From NCBI GenBank assembly GCA_030490835.1, contig CM059971.1, forward strand, positions 3,728,545 to 3,792,544: DNA of 64,000 nucleotides, in the 5' to 3' direction. This document shows positions 34,873-47,640 of the stretch, piece by piece. The number at the start of each line of letters is the position of its first letter. Positions within the stretch are counted from its first letter, which is position 1. The notes under the pieces were generated by a model that was not told the DNA's origin, searched no databases, and saw only the letters and a program-made list of their open reading frames with translations. Source of the DNA: Annona cherimola. Taxonomy: Eukaryota > Streptophyta > Magnoliopsida > Magnoliales > Annonaceae. A program made the translations under genes and the position numbers.

Positions 34873-37800
34873 ATGGCTGATGCTCTGCTATCGATTGCTC
34901 TGGAGAAGCTCAACCAAGTCCTCGGACGGCAGCTCTCACTGTTCGCAGGCGCCGCCCGTGAGCTTGAAAAGCTCAGAGACACCTTCCAATCTATCCGAGC
35001 CCTTCTTGCTGATGCTGAGACTAGGCAAGCTACTGAGGAAAGTGTGAATCTGTGGCTGTCAAGGCTCCGCGCCGTCGCATACGACATCGACGATTTGCTA
35101 GACGATTGGGTGGTATCCGGGCTTGAAGGAGAATACGAAGCAAAGCGTGATGATGATGATGCCAGAAACAAGGTACATGCTTGCTTCCTTTCGCCTTACA
35201 CCGCTTTGGATGAATTAACCTCCTGGTATAAAATTGCACGGAGCAAATGATGATTCCTTCACTAATTATTGATTTCTTTAACATTCGTTTTAGAGCTTAT
35301 TCTCCTTATTATGTGCTATGAACTTAATCTACTATTATTTTATCTTATCCCAAGAAGTTATGAGTTCAATTCAAATTCCCTTCCTATTATATAAGGAAGA
35401 GTGGTAACTGGATACGTGTGGTCTTTTGCTCTTTCTCGTTTCTCTAGAGCACATATTTTCCTTGGGATTTTGTAACGGAGGAATTATCCTATTAATTTAG
35501 CTAAGCAAATGGCTCACTTAGTCCACTTTAAAAACTTAGTTCATCTCCAAAAACTCATTTAAAACACCTATTTTTTATTTTTCTTCATATACTTGTTTAT
35601 GTAAGTATATTTAACATATAAACTAAGTTTTACCATTTTTGGATATGTGTATATATTTTTTTGAAATTTTTATAGATGTTTAAAAATCTCAAAAAATATA
35701 TACACATATCTAAAAATAGTAAAACTTAGTTTATATGTTAAATACACTTAGATGAACAAGTATATCAAGAAAAAGCAAAAAATAGGTGTTTTAAAGTTTT
35801 TTAAGATGAGTTAAGTGAGTCATTTGCTTAGCCCGGGCTACTAGGGTCATTTCTCTTTTGTAATGTGGACATTTCGGAATTCTATAATGTGGGCATTATG
35901 AAGGAAACTCTAGACTTATTTAATCGTGTGTGTTTGGAAAGTGATAAAATTTTTGGATAAAAAACTTTTAGCATATAAAGTTTTTAATAGAAGAAAATGA
36001 TATAATATGGTATGGATCTTTTTAGACTGGATTTCAGACTTGTCCAAAAACATAATTTTTTTTATTTTCTTAAACTTTTTCATAAACATATTAATCTATT
36101 TGTATTTAGTCTATAAATTAAACTTTACCATTTTTTGATATGCATATATATATATATATATATTGGATTTTTAAAAATATGGGCATTTAAGTCATTTTAA
36201 ATTATTTAATATGACTTAAATACCCCTTTTTTAGAAATCTAAAATAAATATATACATATGTCTAAAATTGGTAAAAATTTGATTTATAGATTAAATACAA
36301 GCAGATTAACATGTTTATAAAATAAATTTCAATAAAACGAAAAAATATGTTTTTTGGACAAGATCATTTTGCTTTTTCCTACAGCCATATCTAAGCCAAA
36401 AAATGTCTGCCTATATCTAATATTATTCTTATATTAAAAGTAGTTTATATATTGATATCGAAATATTATTTTATAAACAGAAATAATTATATGGAAACAA
36501 ATTACCTCTGTTTGTCTAGCCTTTTTTTTATTAAAATATATAATTTTTTTATAGTACGTAAAAAGCGAGTACTATTAAATCTGTGAGTTATGTATGGGGT
36601 TGATATTAATGCCAAGCATAAGAAGAGGCGAAATGTTTCAATGTAATGCAGGTGTAAAATTTATTTTTTTTAATTTTTTTTGAATTTTTTTGAAATTTTT
36701 TTATAAAATTATTATTCTAGGGGTATTTAATTTATAAATGAAGTTTTAACATTTTTGTGATGTGTACGTATGTTTTTTATTTTTAAAAAATGGAGTTTTT
36801 GTAGTCATTTTTAAATGACTAAAATATCCTTATTTCTAAAAAATAAAAAATATATAGATTTTTAAAAATGGTAAAACTTAATATATACTTTAAATATGGC
36901 TAAATTAATGGTTTTATAAAAACATTTTCACAAAAAAATTTAAAAAGTGGATTTTATGCATTGAAACATCAGATCTGATCCTCTGTTCCCGAGAGCATTG
37001 AGCCTCAATGCTCCCGGGCACATATACCTATTTTTTTAAAAAAAAATTTCAAAATTTTTTCATGAACTTGTTAACCTAAGTTTATTTAACATATATATCA
37101 ATTTTTATCATTTTTGGATATTTTTAGATATTTATTTCAGATTTTTAAAAATTAGTGGCATTTTAGTATTTTAAAATTACTTAAAATGCTAATGATTTTC
37201 AAAAATAAAAAATAAATATCTAAAATACTCTAAAAATGTTAAAAATTTATACACATATTAAATACACATAGATTAACGATATTGTAAAAAAATTTTAAAA
37301 AAAATTTAAAAATAGGTGTATGCTCCCGGGAACATGCAGCGTTGCATGCTCCCTTGAGCATACTATGGGGGCCCTTTTTGGAAGTTTGATTTGTATTAAT
37401 GTCCTCTGTTTCTATTATAACTTCGGCTTTTAGCTTTTATAGGAGTTTAGTTTTGTACAAACTTCTTAGTCCATAGTTCAAATCCTACATTAAATTCGCT
37501 AGTTAATATATCATTATTGGTAACTAACCTATTTGCTTTTGTATTTTTTTATTTGTGAGGATTAATATGACTTATGAAACTAATATGGAAAAGTATGATC
37601 AATGGTTCCTATTCAATGTGCTTCAATTTCTAAGACTTCCCTCATAAGTTGACCATATAACAAATTGTTCGCATCTTAATTGTATCTATGCATACATGGG
37701 CTTAAGTATTGATTAATTCCATATCTTTGTCGTAGAACAACCTAACTAATTAACCAAAAAAAGGTATGTTTTGTGGTTTTGAAATTCTGAATGATTATTT

Positions 37801-40800
37801 TTATTAATTCATATAAATTATTTATTTGGATTGGTTCGATAAATAATAATATAAATAATGAAACTATATAGATTAAGCCTTTGTGGTTTACTGGAATAAG
37901 AAAAATAAATTCACAACGTTATATTTTAAAGTTAATTCTTATATATTTAATTATCGATGAATTAAATTAAAAATATATATTTTGATTTAAATTTAATTCC
38001 GAGTGAATTATAAAATTGTCCAAATTTAATTCTTAGTAAATTAAATACACATTGGAGGTATCGACACTGATAATAAAAAATAACTTCAATAAAGTACAAT
38101 TAAAGTTCTATTACACGACAAGAAGTTAGTGTTTAGGCTGGAGATTCAAAGGCAATTGTAGAAGTGGACTCATGGTAATTCAATTAGGACTTTATAAATG
38201 CAGGGAGCTTTCCCACAACCTTACGTATTAATTGGCTGACCATAGTAGCTATGTGTAGATTTTAATTGTTCTTAAAATTGGAAAAGTAAATTCATATGTT
38301 AGGTGAATGGATTAATAATGCTCAAATGTTTGGAGTAAAAGAGTTAATTATATGATGTATATATTTTTGATAGTAGTCATATTTTTGTTATTATTTTTTC
38401 TTCTAAATAAACTTGGTTTGTTAAAAGACAATACTGCGTCCTTATTCGTTAATTGATGTAGCGTAGACGTTCGGTGGGAAAAATTTTTAGTATTTATTTT
38501 TAGTATTTATTTTTAGTATTTTTTTTAATCAAACTTGCTTTTATGAAACCCTTCTTCTATGTAACCTTTTATATCTTTAAAAATCTTGTTGATGAAAAAT
38601 TTATTTTATTAATTATATTTATCATCATTTATATTATTGTAGAAACTCTCTCATTTGTTAGTATTAATGTATATGAGTTACATTAAATGTGTAAAATTAA
38701 TATAATAAAATAATTTTTTAGTAGTATTTTCAACTTTTAAACCATCTAAAACATTATTATTATGTGGATAAATGATTTTATATAGTATTATTACATTTTA
38801 ATACATATATGAATGAATCTAAATATTTTTTCTAATTTATAATTTACGCATAAATATATTCATTTTTTGAGCAAATAATGGCCCATGTACATATTTATTT
38901 GAATGAAACTTGATTTTTATATAAATAAATGGTATTAAATACAATGAATAGATTAAATTTTAAATCATAAGCAACACCTTAAAAATTAAGCGGTTTCATG
39001 TTTTTTTTTAATTTGATACAAAATTATGATAGAAAAATATGATCAATGGTTCCTGTTTAACGTGCTTCAATTTTTGAGTCTTTTCTCATACGTTGACCAT
39101 ATAAAATTTATTTATATCATAATTGGATCTATGCATATATAGGTTGGCTTAAGTATTAGTTAATTCAATATCTTTGTTGTGGAATAAGCTAACTAGCCAA
39201 CCAATATTTGTGTTTTGTGGTTCCAAAATTCTGCATAATTATTTTTTATTAGTTCATACATTATTATTTATTTTGATTAGTTCAAATAAGTAATAACGTA
39301 AACAATGAAATCACATAGATGAAGCCTTGTGGTTTAATGGAATAAGAAAAATAAATTCATAACATTATATTTTAAAGTTGATTTAAAATATATTTTTTGG
39401 TTTAAATTTAATTCTAAGGGAATTATAAAATTGTTTAATTTAATTTTTTAGTAAATTAAATATATATAGGAGTTGTCGACATTAATAATAAAAAATAATT
39501 TCGATAAAATACAATTAAAGTTCTATTATACGACCAATATTAATGTCTAAGCTAAAAGTTCAAAGACAAATTTCTAAAACAGATTCATGATTATTTAAGT
39601 AGGATTTTCTAAATGCAAGGAGAGCTTTCCATTACCTCACTTCTTAACTGGCTATCCAAGGAATCTATATGCTTAATTTAATTGCTCTTAATTTTTTTTT
39701 AAAAAATATTCTTATGTTAGGTGAATGGACCGATAACACATATCTTGTGTAAAACATTAATACATAATATATATTTTGGTAGCGCTCATATTTTTTATGA
39801 TTATTTTTACATGTCGAAATAAACTTGGTTGGTCAGATGAGGATGCCACATACTTGTTTATTAATTGATGGTGAAAATAAGCAGGTACATGATTGCTTAC
39901 TTTCACCTTGCACCGGTTTGGATCATGTAGCGTCCCGTTATAAGATTGCGCGACGCATATCAGAAGTTAGGGAGAGGTTGGATCAGATTTACAGAGATAA
40001 AAAGCAGTTCAATTTCAGTAGCCGTTCAGGTGATGGGCAGGGGCAGCTTGTAAGCAGTAGGCCTACCACAGGTTCGAAGATTGAAGTAAAGATGATTGGC
40101 AGAGACAAGGACAAGGATGAAATCAGAAACATGCTGGTAAGCGGCAGTAGTAATGAGGATGGGCAGGTTCATGTGGCTGCTATTGTTGGCATCGGGGGGC
40201 AAGGCAAAACCACTCTTGCTAGGGAAATCTACAATGACAAGAGTGTGCGGGTGCATTTTGATTTGTTTTCATGGGTTTGTGTAACTGAAATTTTTGATGC
40301 GACCAAGGTCATCAAAGCACTTTTGGATGATCTAAAGGTAGACACTACTGCCCATGATCTAAGCCGATGGCAAACAGAGCTCTGTGACAAACTAAAGGGG
40401 AAACGCTTTTTGGTTGTTCTGGATGATGTCTGGAATGAGGATGAAGAAAAGTGGAATCCAGTAAGGGCTTCTTTAACAAGTGGAGTTGTTGGAAGTAGAA
40501 TCTTAATTACGACACGGAGTCGGAAGGTAGCAGACACAATGGATGTTGTCTACATCCGTGAGTTGCAAGGCTTGTTAAAAGATGAAGCTTGGAGATTGTT
40601 TAGTAGCGAAGCTTTCGCTGAGGGAAATGATAAAAACCGTTCTGATTTACAAGATATAGGAAGAAAAATAGTAAGCAAGTGCAAAGGAGTGCCCCTTTCA
40701 ATCAAGGTAACGGGAAGTGCCATGAAAGGCAAGACGTCAGCGGAAGATTGGGAAAACATTTTGAAGAGTGCAATGTGGTCACTACCAGAAGCCGAAAATA

Positions 40801-43748
40801 AAATTTTACCTGCATTGTGGCTCAGCTATTATAGTCTTCCAAAACCACTAAAGCAATGTTTTGCATATTGTTCTATATACGAAAAGGATGAAGAGATGGC
40901 TAAGGATGAGTTGGTTAAATTGTGGGTTGCACAGGGTTTTGTTCATGCACAGGGAGATAGAAAAGTGGAAGACATTGCTGCAGAATATTTTGATGGTTTA
41001 GTGGCGCGGTCTATGTTTCAAGAAGACAAAGGTGATGGAAATAGTTGTACGATGCACGACCTTCTTCATGATTTAGCAGGACTCATCACAGAGGATGAAA
41101 CTTACGTCTGTGTGGGTGACAAGTCAAACCAATGTCCTGCTACTGTTCGTCACGCATCTTTACTTTTAAGTGAAAATAACCCTAACATCAATTTCATTTC
41201 TTCTGGTGGAGCAAAAACATTGCGAACACTTTTCCTACATAATGTTGATAAAACTGATACAAGCCTTGATAATTTGTTCCGGCAAGCAAGATTTCTCAGG
41301 ACATTGGTTTTTAGAAATCCACAAATTAAGAACTTGCCAAGAACTATTTGGAAACTAAAGCATTTGAGATATTTGGATTTGTCTTCCTCTCGGATAATGG
41401 AGTTGCCGAATATCATCAGCAAAATGAAGCACTTGAAATATCTGGACTTGAATTATTCAGAATTGCGAGAGCTACCGAATGTCTTTGGAAAATTGAAGCA
41501 GTTGGCATATCTGGACTTATCTGCTTTAGAAATGGTTGAGTTGCCAGAATCAGTGTGTTATCTCCACAATTTGCATACTTTGAAACTCAATTATTGTTAT
41601 AAACTGAAAAAATTACCAAAGGCTATGGGTGGAATGGTTGGATTGAGACATCTTGAAATCAAGAGGACCGATAGCCTTGAGTATCTACCGGAAGGGATGG
41701 GCAGAATGACTTCCCTCAAAACATTAAGTAAATTCATTGTGGGAGGTGATGGGGGATGTGAGGTTAATGAACTGCAACAACTCAACTGTATCCAAGGAAG
41801 TTTAGTAGTACAAAACCTAGAGAAGGTGTCGAGTACTGAAGAAGCCTGTAAAGCAGAATTACGGAACAAGCCAAACCTTCGGAGATTGGTTTTGGAAATG
41901 TCATCATATAGGGTTGAAGCGGCAGCGACCTCAGGAAGAGATGATGCAGAGATAGAGAGGATGGATGGTGTACTTCAAGGCCTACGTCCTCATGAGAATC
42001 TCGAAGAATTGGAACTATATTGCAATAGGTGCAATTCAAAGTTTCCGAGTTGGTTGGAGGATTTGTCTTTCACTAAGTTAACCTACTTGGTAATACAAGG
42101 TTTTGTTATTCGGTGTGAACAGAATAATCTGCCTGGGCTAGGGAAGTTACCTGCACTCAAATATCTCAGTTTGGTAGATATTGATTTGAAAAAGGTGGGT
42201 CATGAGTTGTACTATGGGAATAATAGCACTGATGTTTTTGCAGGAGGAATAAAATCAGTATTTCCAGAGCTGGAACAACTAATTTTCTGTGACATGCCTG
42301 AATTAGAGGAGTGGGAGTTGATGTCAGAACCTAATCGAGATGTAATAATTATGCCACGTCTTTCTATCTTGAAGCTTGGAAATTGTCCGAAATTGACGGG
42401 GTTGCCTAATCACCTTGCCAATGCTCCTCTAACAAATCTACAGATTTCTGGCTGCCGGAGACTTAAATGGACAGAGTGCTCATCTTCTTTTTCGCTCCTT
42501 GAAGAAATCAATTTATACAGCAGCAGTGAATTTTTTGCAAGTGGTCTGCCGCATCTTCCAAAACTTAAGGAACTTCTCATTCAAGAAACCGAAACTCTCC
42601 CAAATGAAGGATGGGAGCGCCTATTGGTTTTACAACAACTTCAAATTCACAATTGCTTTGAATTGAAGTCTCTGCCTGATGGGTTAACACAACTTCAGTC
42701 ACTGGAGAATCTTGAAATTAACGGATGCTGCAAAATTGAGTCATTGCCTGAAGGATTGGGACAACTCAAGAAACTTCAGTCGCTCAAGCTTAATGGTTTA
42801 CAATTATTGACTTATCTGCCAAATTCATTAGGACAGTTGGAGTCATTAGAGCGCCTTCATGTCCTTGATTTGAAGAAATTACAATCATTGCCGGAGGGAT
42901 TGGAACAATTGAAAATACTTAAGTCGCTCAAAATCAGCAATGCAGAAGAATTGACTTGTTTACCTAATTCACTAGCACAACTAGAGTTGTTAGAGGAGCT
43001 TGATATTAGCGGCTTAAGGAAATTAGAATCACTGCCTGAAGGGTTGGAACGATTCAAGAAACTCAAGTCACTTGAAATCAGGGATGTAGAAATGCTGACT
43101 TGTCTGCCTAATTCACTAGGACAGTTGAAGTCATTAGAGCAACTTTATATCAATTGCCCGAAGAATTTACAGTCATTGCCTCAAGAGTTGGGACAACTCA
43201 AGAAACTCAAGTCGCTCAAAATCAAAGGTGCAGAAGAGCTTACTTGTTTGCCAGATTCACTATGGCAGCTGGAGTCACTGGAGTATTTTGAAATCAATAG
43301 CTCAGCAAAATTGGAGTCACTGCCTCATTCATTAGGACAACTAAAGAAACTCCGGAATCTCAAAATTAAAAATATGGAAGGCTTGGCTAATCTTCCTCAG
43401 TCATTGGAACAGCTTCAATCATTGAAGACACTTCGTATTAGCCAATGCGGGAAATTAAAATCATTGCCCCATCAGTTGGGACAACTTAAGTCACTAAAGT
43501 TTCTTACAATTTGTGGGTGGAAGGAATTGAAATCGTTGCCTCGGTGGTTGGTACAACTCAAGGCACTTGAATACTTGGCCATCTCACACTGCCCGGCTTT
43601 GAGGTCGCTACCTCATTGGTTGAAAGATCTTCCACTTCTCCGAATCTTGGAGATAAAAAATTGTCCACTATTGTCCAAGAGGTACAAGAAGGAAAGAGAT
43701 GATGGCTGGTCCAAGATTTTACAAATCCCTTTGATCTCTATATATTAA
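34873..43748 (+). CDS. CC-NB-ARC-LRR immune receptor (RGA-type CNL)
   Basis: Predicted as join(34873..35172, 39885..43748), phase 0, donor AAG|GTACAT and acceptor GCAG|GTACATG, giving about 1387 aa. Residues 1-100 are an Rx-type coiled coil (AYDIDDLLDDW at 69-79 stands where RGA-type receptors have a DDVLDE-like motif). NB-ARC: P-loop GIGGQGKTT 202-210, kinase-2 FLVVLDDVW 275-283, RNBS-B GSRILITTR 303-311, GVPLS 368-372 (variant of GLPLA), RNBS-D CFAYCSIY 425-432, MHD MHDLLHDLA 490-498. The rest is LRR, ending in seven 48-aa units (1027-1362). All nucleotide-binding motifs look intact. Known: CNLs are cytoplasmic sensors that trigger the hypersensitive response. The ~4.7-kb intron holds MITEs and a duplication. 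Alternative: two separate decayed genes (35173 runs on to a stop at 35250). No transcript evidence is available. Confidence 0.8.
35478..35855. mobile_element. Palindromic MITE, subfamily B (copy 3), NLR intron
   Basis: Ends GAGGAATTATCCTATTAA and, on the reverse strand, GAGAAATGACCCTAGTAG, both leading into GCTAAGCAAATGNCTCACTT. Arms carry AGTTTTACCATTTTTGGATA and its complement. One of four palindromes in the first 2.2 kb of the intron. Confidence 0.75.
36020..36372. mobile_element. Palindromic MITE, subfamily C (copy 2), NLR intron
   Basis: Ends are ACTTGTCCAAAAACATAAT and ATGTTTTTTGGACAAGATC. A central (AT)n tract lies at 36147-36162. Relative of the nested copy at 13040-13335. Confidence 0.65.
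36634..36970. mobile_element. Palindromic MITE, subfamily D, NLR intron
   Basis: Ends are ATGTTTCAATGTAATGCAGG and TTTTATGCATTGAAACATC, unlike subfamilies A-C, while the inner arms again contain TAACATTTTTGTGATGTGTA and AAAATGGTAAAACTTAATAT. Confidence 0.65.
36975..37375. mobile_element. Palindromic MITE, subfamily A (copy 3), NLR intron
   Basis: Ends are CCCGAGAGCATTGAGCCTCA and GCATGCTCCCTTGAGCATAC, matching the elements at 955-1345 and 11232-11563. It directly abuts the subfamily D element. Confidence 0.7.
37560..39870 (+). repeat. Duplicated segment at the 3' end of the NLR intron
   Basis: Sequence at 37560-38475 recurs at about 38995-39870. Shared words include TATGATCAATGGTTCCT, TTGACCATATAA, TTCCATATCTTTGT, TTAAGCCTTTGTGGTTTA against TGAAGCCTTGTGGTTTAATG, and AATAAACTTGGTTKGT just before exon 2. 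The second copy runs into the real splice acceptor at 39884; the first copy lacks a usable equivalent. An H-family MITE (about 38540-38925) lies between them. Confidence 0.7.
42663..43670 (+). repeat. Seven 144-bp units encoding paired LRRs
   Basis: Seven consecutive 144-bp units (48 aa, two 24-aa LRRs each) follow the pattern LxxLPxSLxQLxSLExLxI, then KLxSLPxxLxQLKxLKSLxI. Each is in phase, and neighbours are much more alike than the upstream LRRs. This indicates recent expansion of a two-LRR module at the C-terminal end of the receptor. Confidence 0.85.
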
Positions 43749-46700
43749 CGAAAGATCTAAGTGAATCATCTGTACCAGTGATGAGTTTCAAATTCCAATC
43801 AGGTACTCTCTTAAATTGTAATCAAGATCTAAAGTTCAGCTTGCTGAGAAGCGCTTTCAAAAATGCTATTAACTGCTGTTTATCCACTGAAATCCTCTTT
43901 GTTGTTGCAGTTTTTGACTGTGCAATCATTTCATGGGAGGCCCATTGTAAAAAAAAGGGTAAAAAAGGTATGCATGCCTCTGATTAACCCGTACTATGAT
44001 CCTTTGTGTTTGCTAATTTTTAATTTCTAGATTCATTTTTTAAAATTTTTTTGGGAATTCCGATTATGGAAAACCTTTTTAAAGAAAGGTTTCTTTGTTA
44101 TTTGTAGCTATTAGAATGTTTTGAAGGAATGTAATTTATGATTTACTAACAACACTTATGCACTCTTGACTCATCATTTGCTAGTATGAAGATCTACCGA
44201 CATTCTAATTCATCTCGTTCTTTTCCTTTGAAGTGGGTGTCATCATTGACCATATTAATATTGGGGTTGTTGTTTTCTTGAGACAAGAAAAATCAAGTGA
44301 ATGGTGAAGTATCAAACCTATTATATTTCTTGTAAGGAATTTTTAAAGAAGGCGATGTTGGATTTTTCCTCTCCCATGTGAAAATCGCTTCATGCGCTAT
44401 TGGGCTTACGTGAAGGGTTTTTCCAAGTGTGTGTAGTTCATTTTGTAACTAATTTCTGAAAATTGATTTTGTTTTGGGTTTTTATTTCTTTCTGCGATGC
44501 TTGTTGACATCTGACCTGTTTTGTTGAAATTTATCCATGTAATAATAATGACATCCTCTGGTTTTCATTAGAAAAGACATTGCATTGTAGTCCGTTATTA
44601 TATAGCGAAGGATTTGTTAGGATGTCGTGGTTTTTTTCCCTTTTTATTATAAGGTATTATTTTTTGAGTTCGATTTTTGATCATGTTATTTATTGTCCAC
44701 GTTGCCCTTTTTATTTGAGTAAAAAATTAAATCGGTGCTAGGTGATGGAAAGATCGAAAAGACATATTTGTGGCAAGAAGCTTTGGAAACTTTGGTGATA
44801 CATGCGGGTAAAACGTAATTTATTTGTTAAACAATATTTCTAAATGTAATGGGTGGGGTAGAAATCATCGAGGTAAGTCAATTTTGTGAATCAAAACCCT
44901 TGCTATATATCCTAAATAAGATGCACACATATGTATATAATGAATCCATTGTTGTTAATTACCATTAAATTTAGAGGGTTTTGCTTCTATAAAATCACTT
45001 TTATACATAACACTCTCTCTATTATTAGCATCTTGATGTTTGGTTTGGAGAAATTACAATCATTACCAGATTCATTGGGGCAGTTGGAGTCATTGGAGAA
45101 CCTTTTTATCTTTGGTTTGGAGAAATTACAATCATTACCTGAAGGATTGGGACAATTTAAAATACTTAAGTGGCTCAACATCGGCAATGTAGAAGCATTG
45201 ACTTGTTTACCTAATTCCTTGGCACAACTTGAGTTGTTAGAGGAGCTTCATATTGGAGGCTTAAAGAAATTAGAATCACTGCCTAAAGGGTTGGAACGAT
45301 TCAAGAAACTCAAGTCACTTAAAATCAAGAACGTAGAAATGCTGATTTGTCTGCCCTGTTCATTGGGACAGTTGAAGTCATTAGAGAACCTTTATATCAA
45401 TTGCTCAAAGAATTTACAGTCACTGCCTCAAGAGTTGGGACAACTCAAGACACTCAAGTGGCTCACAATCATAGGTGCAGAAGAGCTTACTTGTTTGCCA
45501 GATTCACTATGGCAACTGGAGTCACTAGAGTATTTCCAAATCAATGGCTTAGCAAAATTGGAGTCACTGCCTCATTCATTAGTACAACTAAAGAAACTCG
45601 AGAATCTCATAATTGAAAATATGGAAGGCTTGGCTAATCTTCCTCAGTCACTGGAACAGCTTCAATCATTGAAGACACTTAATATCAGCCAATGCAGGAA
45701 ATTAAAATCATTGCCCCATCGGTTGGGACAACTTGTGTCACTAAAAATTGATCATCTGCAAGCGTTGACTTGTCTACCTGATACACTAGTGCAATTCAAG
45801 TCACTAAAGAGGCTTACAATTGGTGGGTGGAAAGAATTGAAATCATTGCCTCGGTGGTTGGTACAACTCAAGGCACTTGAAGACTTGGCCATCTCAAACT
45901 GCACGGCTTTGAGGTCGCTACCTCGTTAGTTGAAAGATCTTCCACTTCTCCAACAATTGTCTATCGATAATTGTTCACTATTGTCTGAGAGATACAAGAA
46001 GGAAGGAAGTGATGGCTGGTCCAAGATTTTACAAATCCCTTCAATCTATATAGATGGCCAATGGATCTAAGTGAATCATCTGTACCAGTGATATGTTTCA
46101 AATTCCAATCAGGTACCCTCTTAAATTGTAATCAAGATCTAAAGTTCAGCTTGCTGAGAAGCGCTTTCAAAATTGCTATTAACTGCCGTTTATCCACTGA
46201 AATCCTCTTTGTTTTTGCAGTTTTCGACTGTGCAATCATTTCATGGGTGGCCTATTGTAAAAAAAGGGTAAAAAAGGTATGCATGCCTCTGACTAACCCG
46301 CATTAAGATCCTTTGCATTTGATGATTTTTAATTTCTAGATTCATTTTTTTTAATTTTGGGAATTCCGATTATGGAAAAATATTTTAAAGAAAGATTTCT
46401 TTGTTATTTGCAGCTATTAGAATGTTTTGAAGAAATGTGGCTAAATTTATGATTTTCTAACAACAATTTATGCCATTCTAATTCATCTCGTTCTTTTCCT
46501 TTGAAGTAGGTGTCATCATTGACCATATTAATATTGGGGTTGCTGTTTTCTTGAGACAAGAAAAATCAAGTGGATGGTGAAGTATCAAACCTATTATATT
46601 TCTTGTAAGGAATTTTTAAAGAAGGCGATGTTGGATTTTTCCTCTCCCATGTGAAAATCGCTTCATGCGCTATTGGGCTTACGTGAAGGGTTTTTCTAAG

Positions 46701-47336
46701 TGTGTGTAGTTCATTTTGTAACTAATTTCTGAAAATTGATTTTGTTTTGTTTTTTTATTTCTTTCTGCGGTGCTTGTTGACATCTGACCTGTTTTGTTGA
46801 AATTTATCCATGTAATAATAATGACATCCTCTGGTTTTCATTAGAAAAGACATTGCATTGTAGTCCATTATTATATAGCGAAGGATTTGCTAGGATGCCG
46901 TGGTTTTTTCCCTTTCACTAAAAGGGTTTTCCACGTAAAATTATAAGGTATTATTTTTTTGTTCGATTTTTGATCATGTTATTTATTGTCCACGTTGCCC
47001 TTTTTATTTGAGTAAAAAATTAAATCTGTGCTAGGTGATGGAAAGATCGAAAAGACATATTTTTGGCAAGAAGCTTTGGAAGCTTTGGTGATACATGCGG
47101 GTAAAACGTAATTTATTTGTTAAACAATATTTCTAAATGTAATGGGTGGGGTAGAAATCATCGAGGTAAGTCAATTTTGTGAATCAAAACCCTTGCTATG
47201 TATCCTAAATAAGATGCACACATATGTATATAATGAATTCATTGTTGTTAATTACCATTAAATTTAGAGGGTTTTGCCTCTATAAAATCACTTTTATACG
47301 TAACACTCTTTCTATTATTAGCATCTTGATGTTTGG
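42870..47336 (+). repeat. 2.2-2.3 kb tandem duplication of the NLR 3' end
   Basis: Unit 1 (about 42870-45040) and unit 2 (about 45041-47336) each run from inside the LRR region (TTACAATCATT) through the stop and 3' flank to the words TTAGCATCTTGATGTTTGGT. At 45040 that phrase joins directly to LRR code, at 47336 to unique DNA. The 3' flanks (43770-44930 and 46060-47330) are nearly identical apart from small indels, so the duplication is recent. Confidence 0.9.
45041..46071 (+). pseudogene. Duplicated C-terminal NLR LRR fragment
   Basis: An open frame entering from non-coding 3'-flank-derived DNA (ATG at 44931 is accidental) encodes LRRs matching the end of the NLR, and stops at TAG 45927-45929. 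There the parent reads TGG (LPHWLKD). The homologous code continues past the stop as LKDLPLL, then KKEGSDGWSKILQIPSIYID, to about 46071. It contains one extra LRR (IDHLQALTCLPDTLVQFKSL) that the parent lacks near its sixth unit. No CC or NB-ARC is present, so no functional receptor is expected. A read-through or spliced fusion with the parent cannot be excluded. Confidence 0.8.
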
Positions 47337-47369
47337 TTGAAAATCTACTCTTCATCTATAGCGTTATTT

Positions 47370-47640
47370 TTATTATTATGAAAACTCTTTCATTTATCTA
47401 CTATCACTATACATAAGTCTTGTTTACGAATGTTTACAACTAGCATAACAAAATGTTTGAGGCTAAATATTAATTTTAAACTAATATTTTCAGCATGTAA
47501 AATATCTAAAATATTATTATGACATGGATGAATGATTTTATAAAATATTATTGCATTTTAATGCTTATGTTCATTGTCCTAATTTACATATGAGTATATT
47601 TATTTTAAGAAAATTTACCCCATGCACATTCTTGATTTAG
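47370..47640. repeat. H-family MITE
   Basis: AAACTCTTTCATTTATCTAC, CTAAAATATTATTATGACAT and AATGATTTTATAAAATATTA resemble the sequence at 38590-38900 and, inverted, 25085-25345. No clear terminal repeat was delimited. Confidence 0.45.

Noticed and set aside
44931..45929. Independent LRR gene of 332 aa
   Set aside because: The first 36 codons are duplicated 3'-flank DNA of the upstream NLR, the stop is a nonsense change relative to the parent, and there is no NB-ARC. It is a duplicated fragment.
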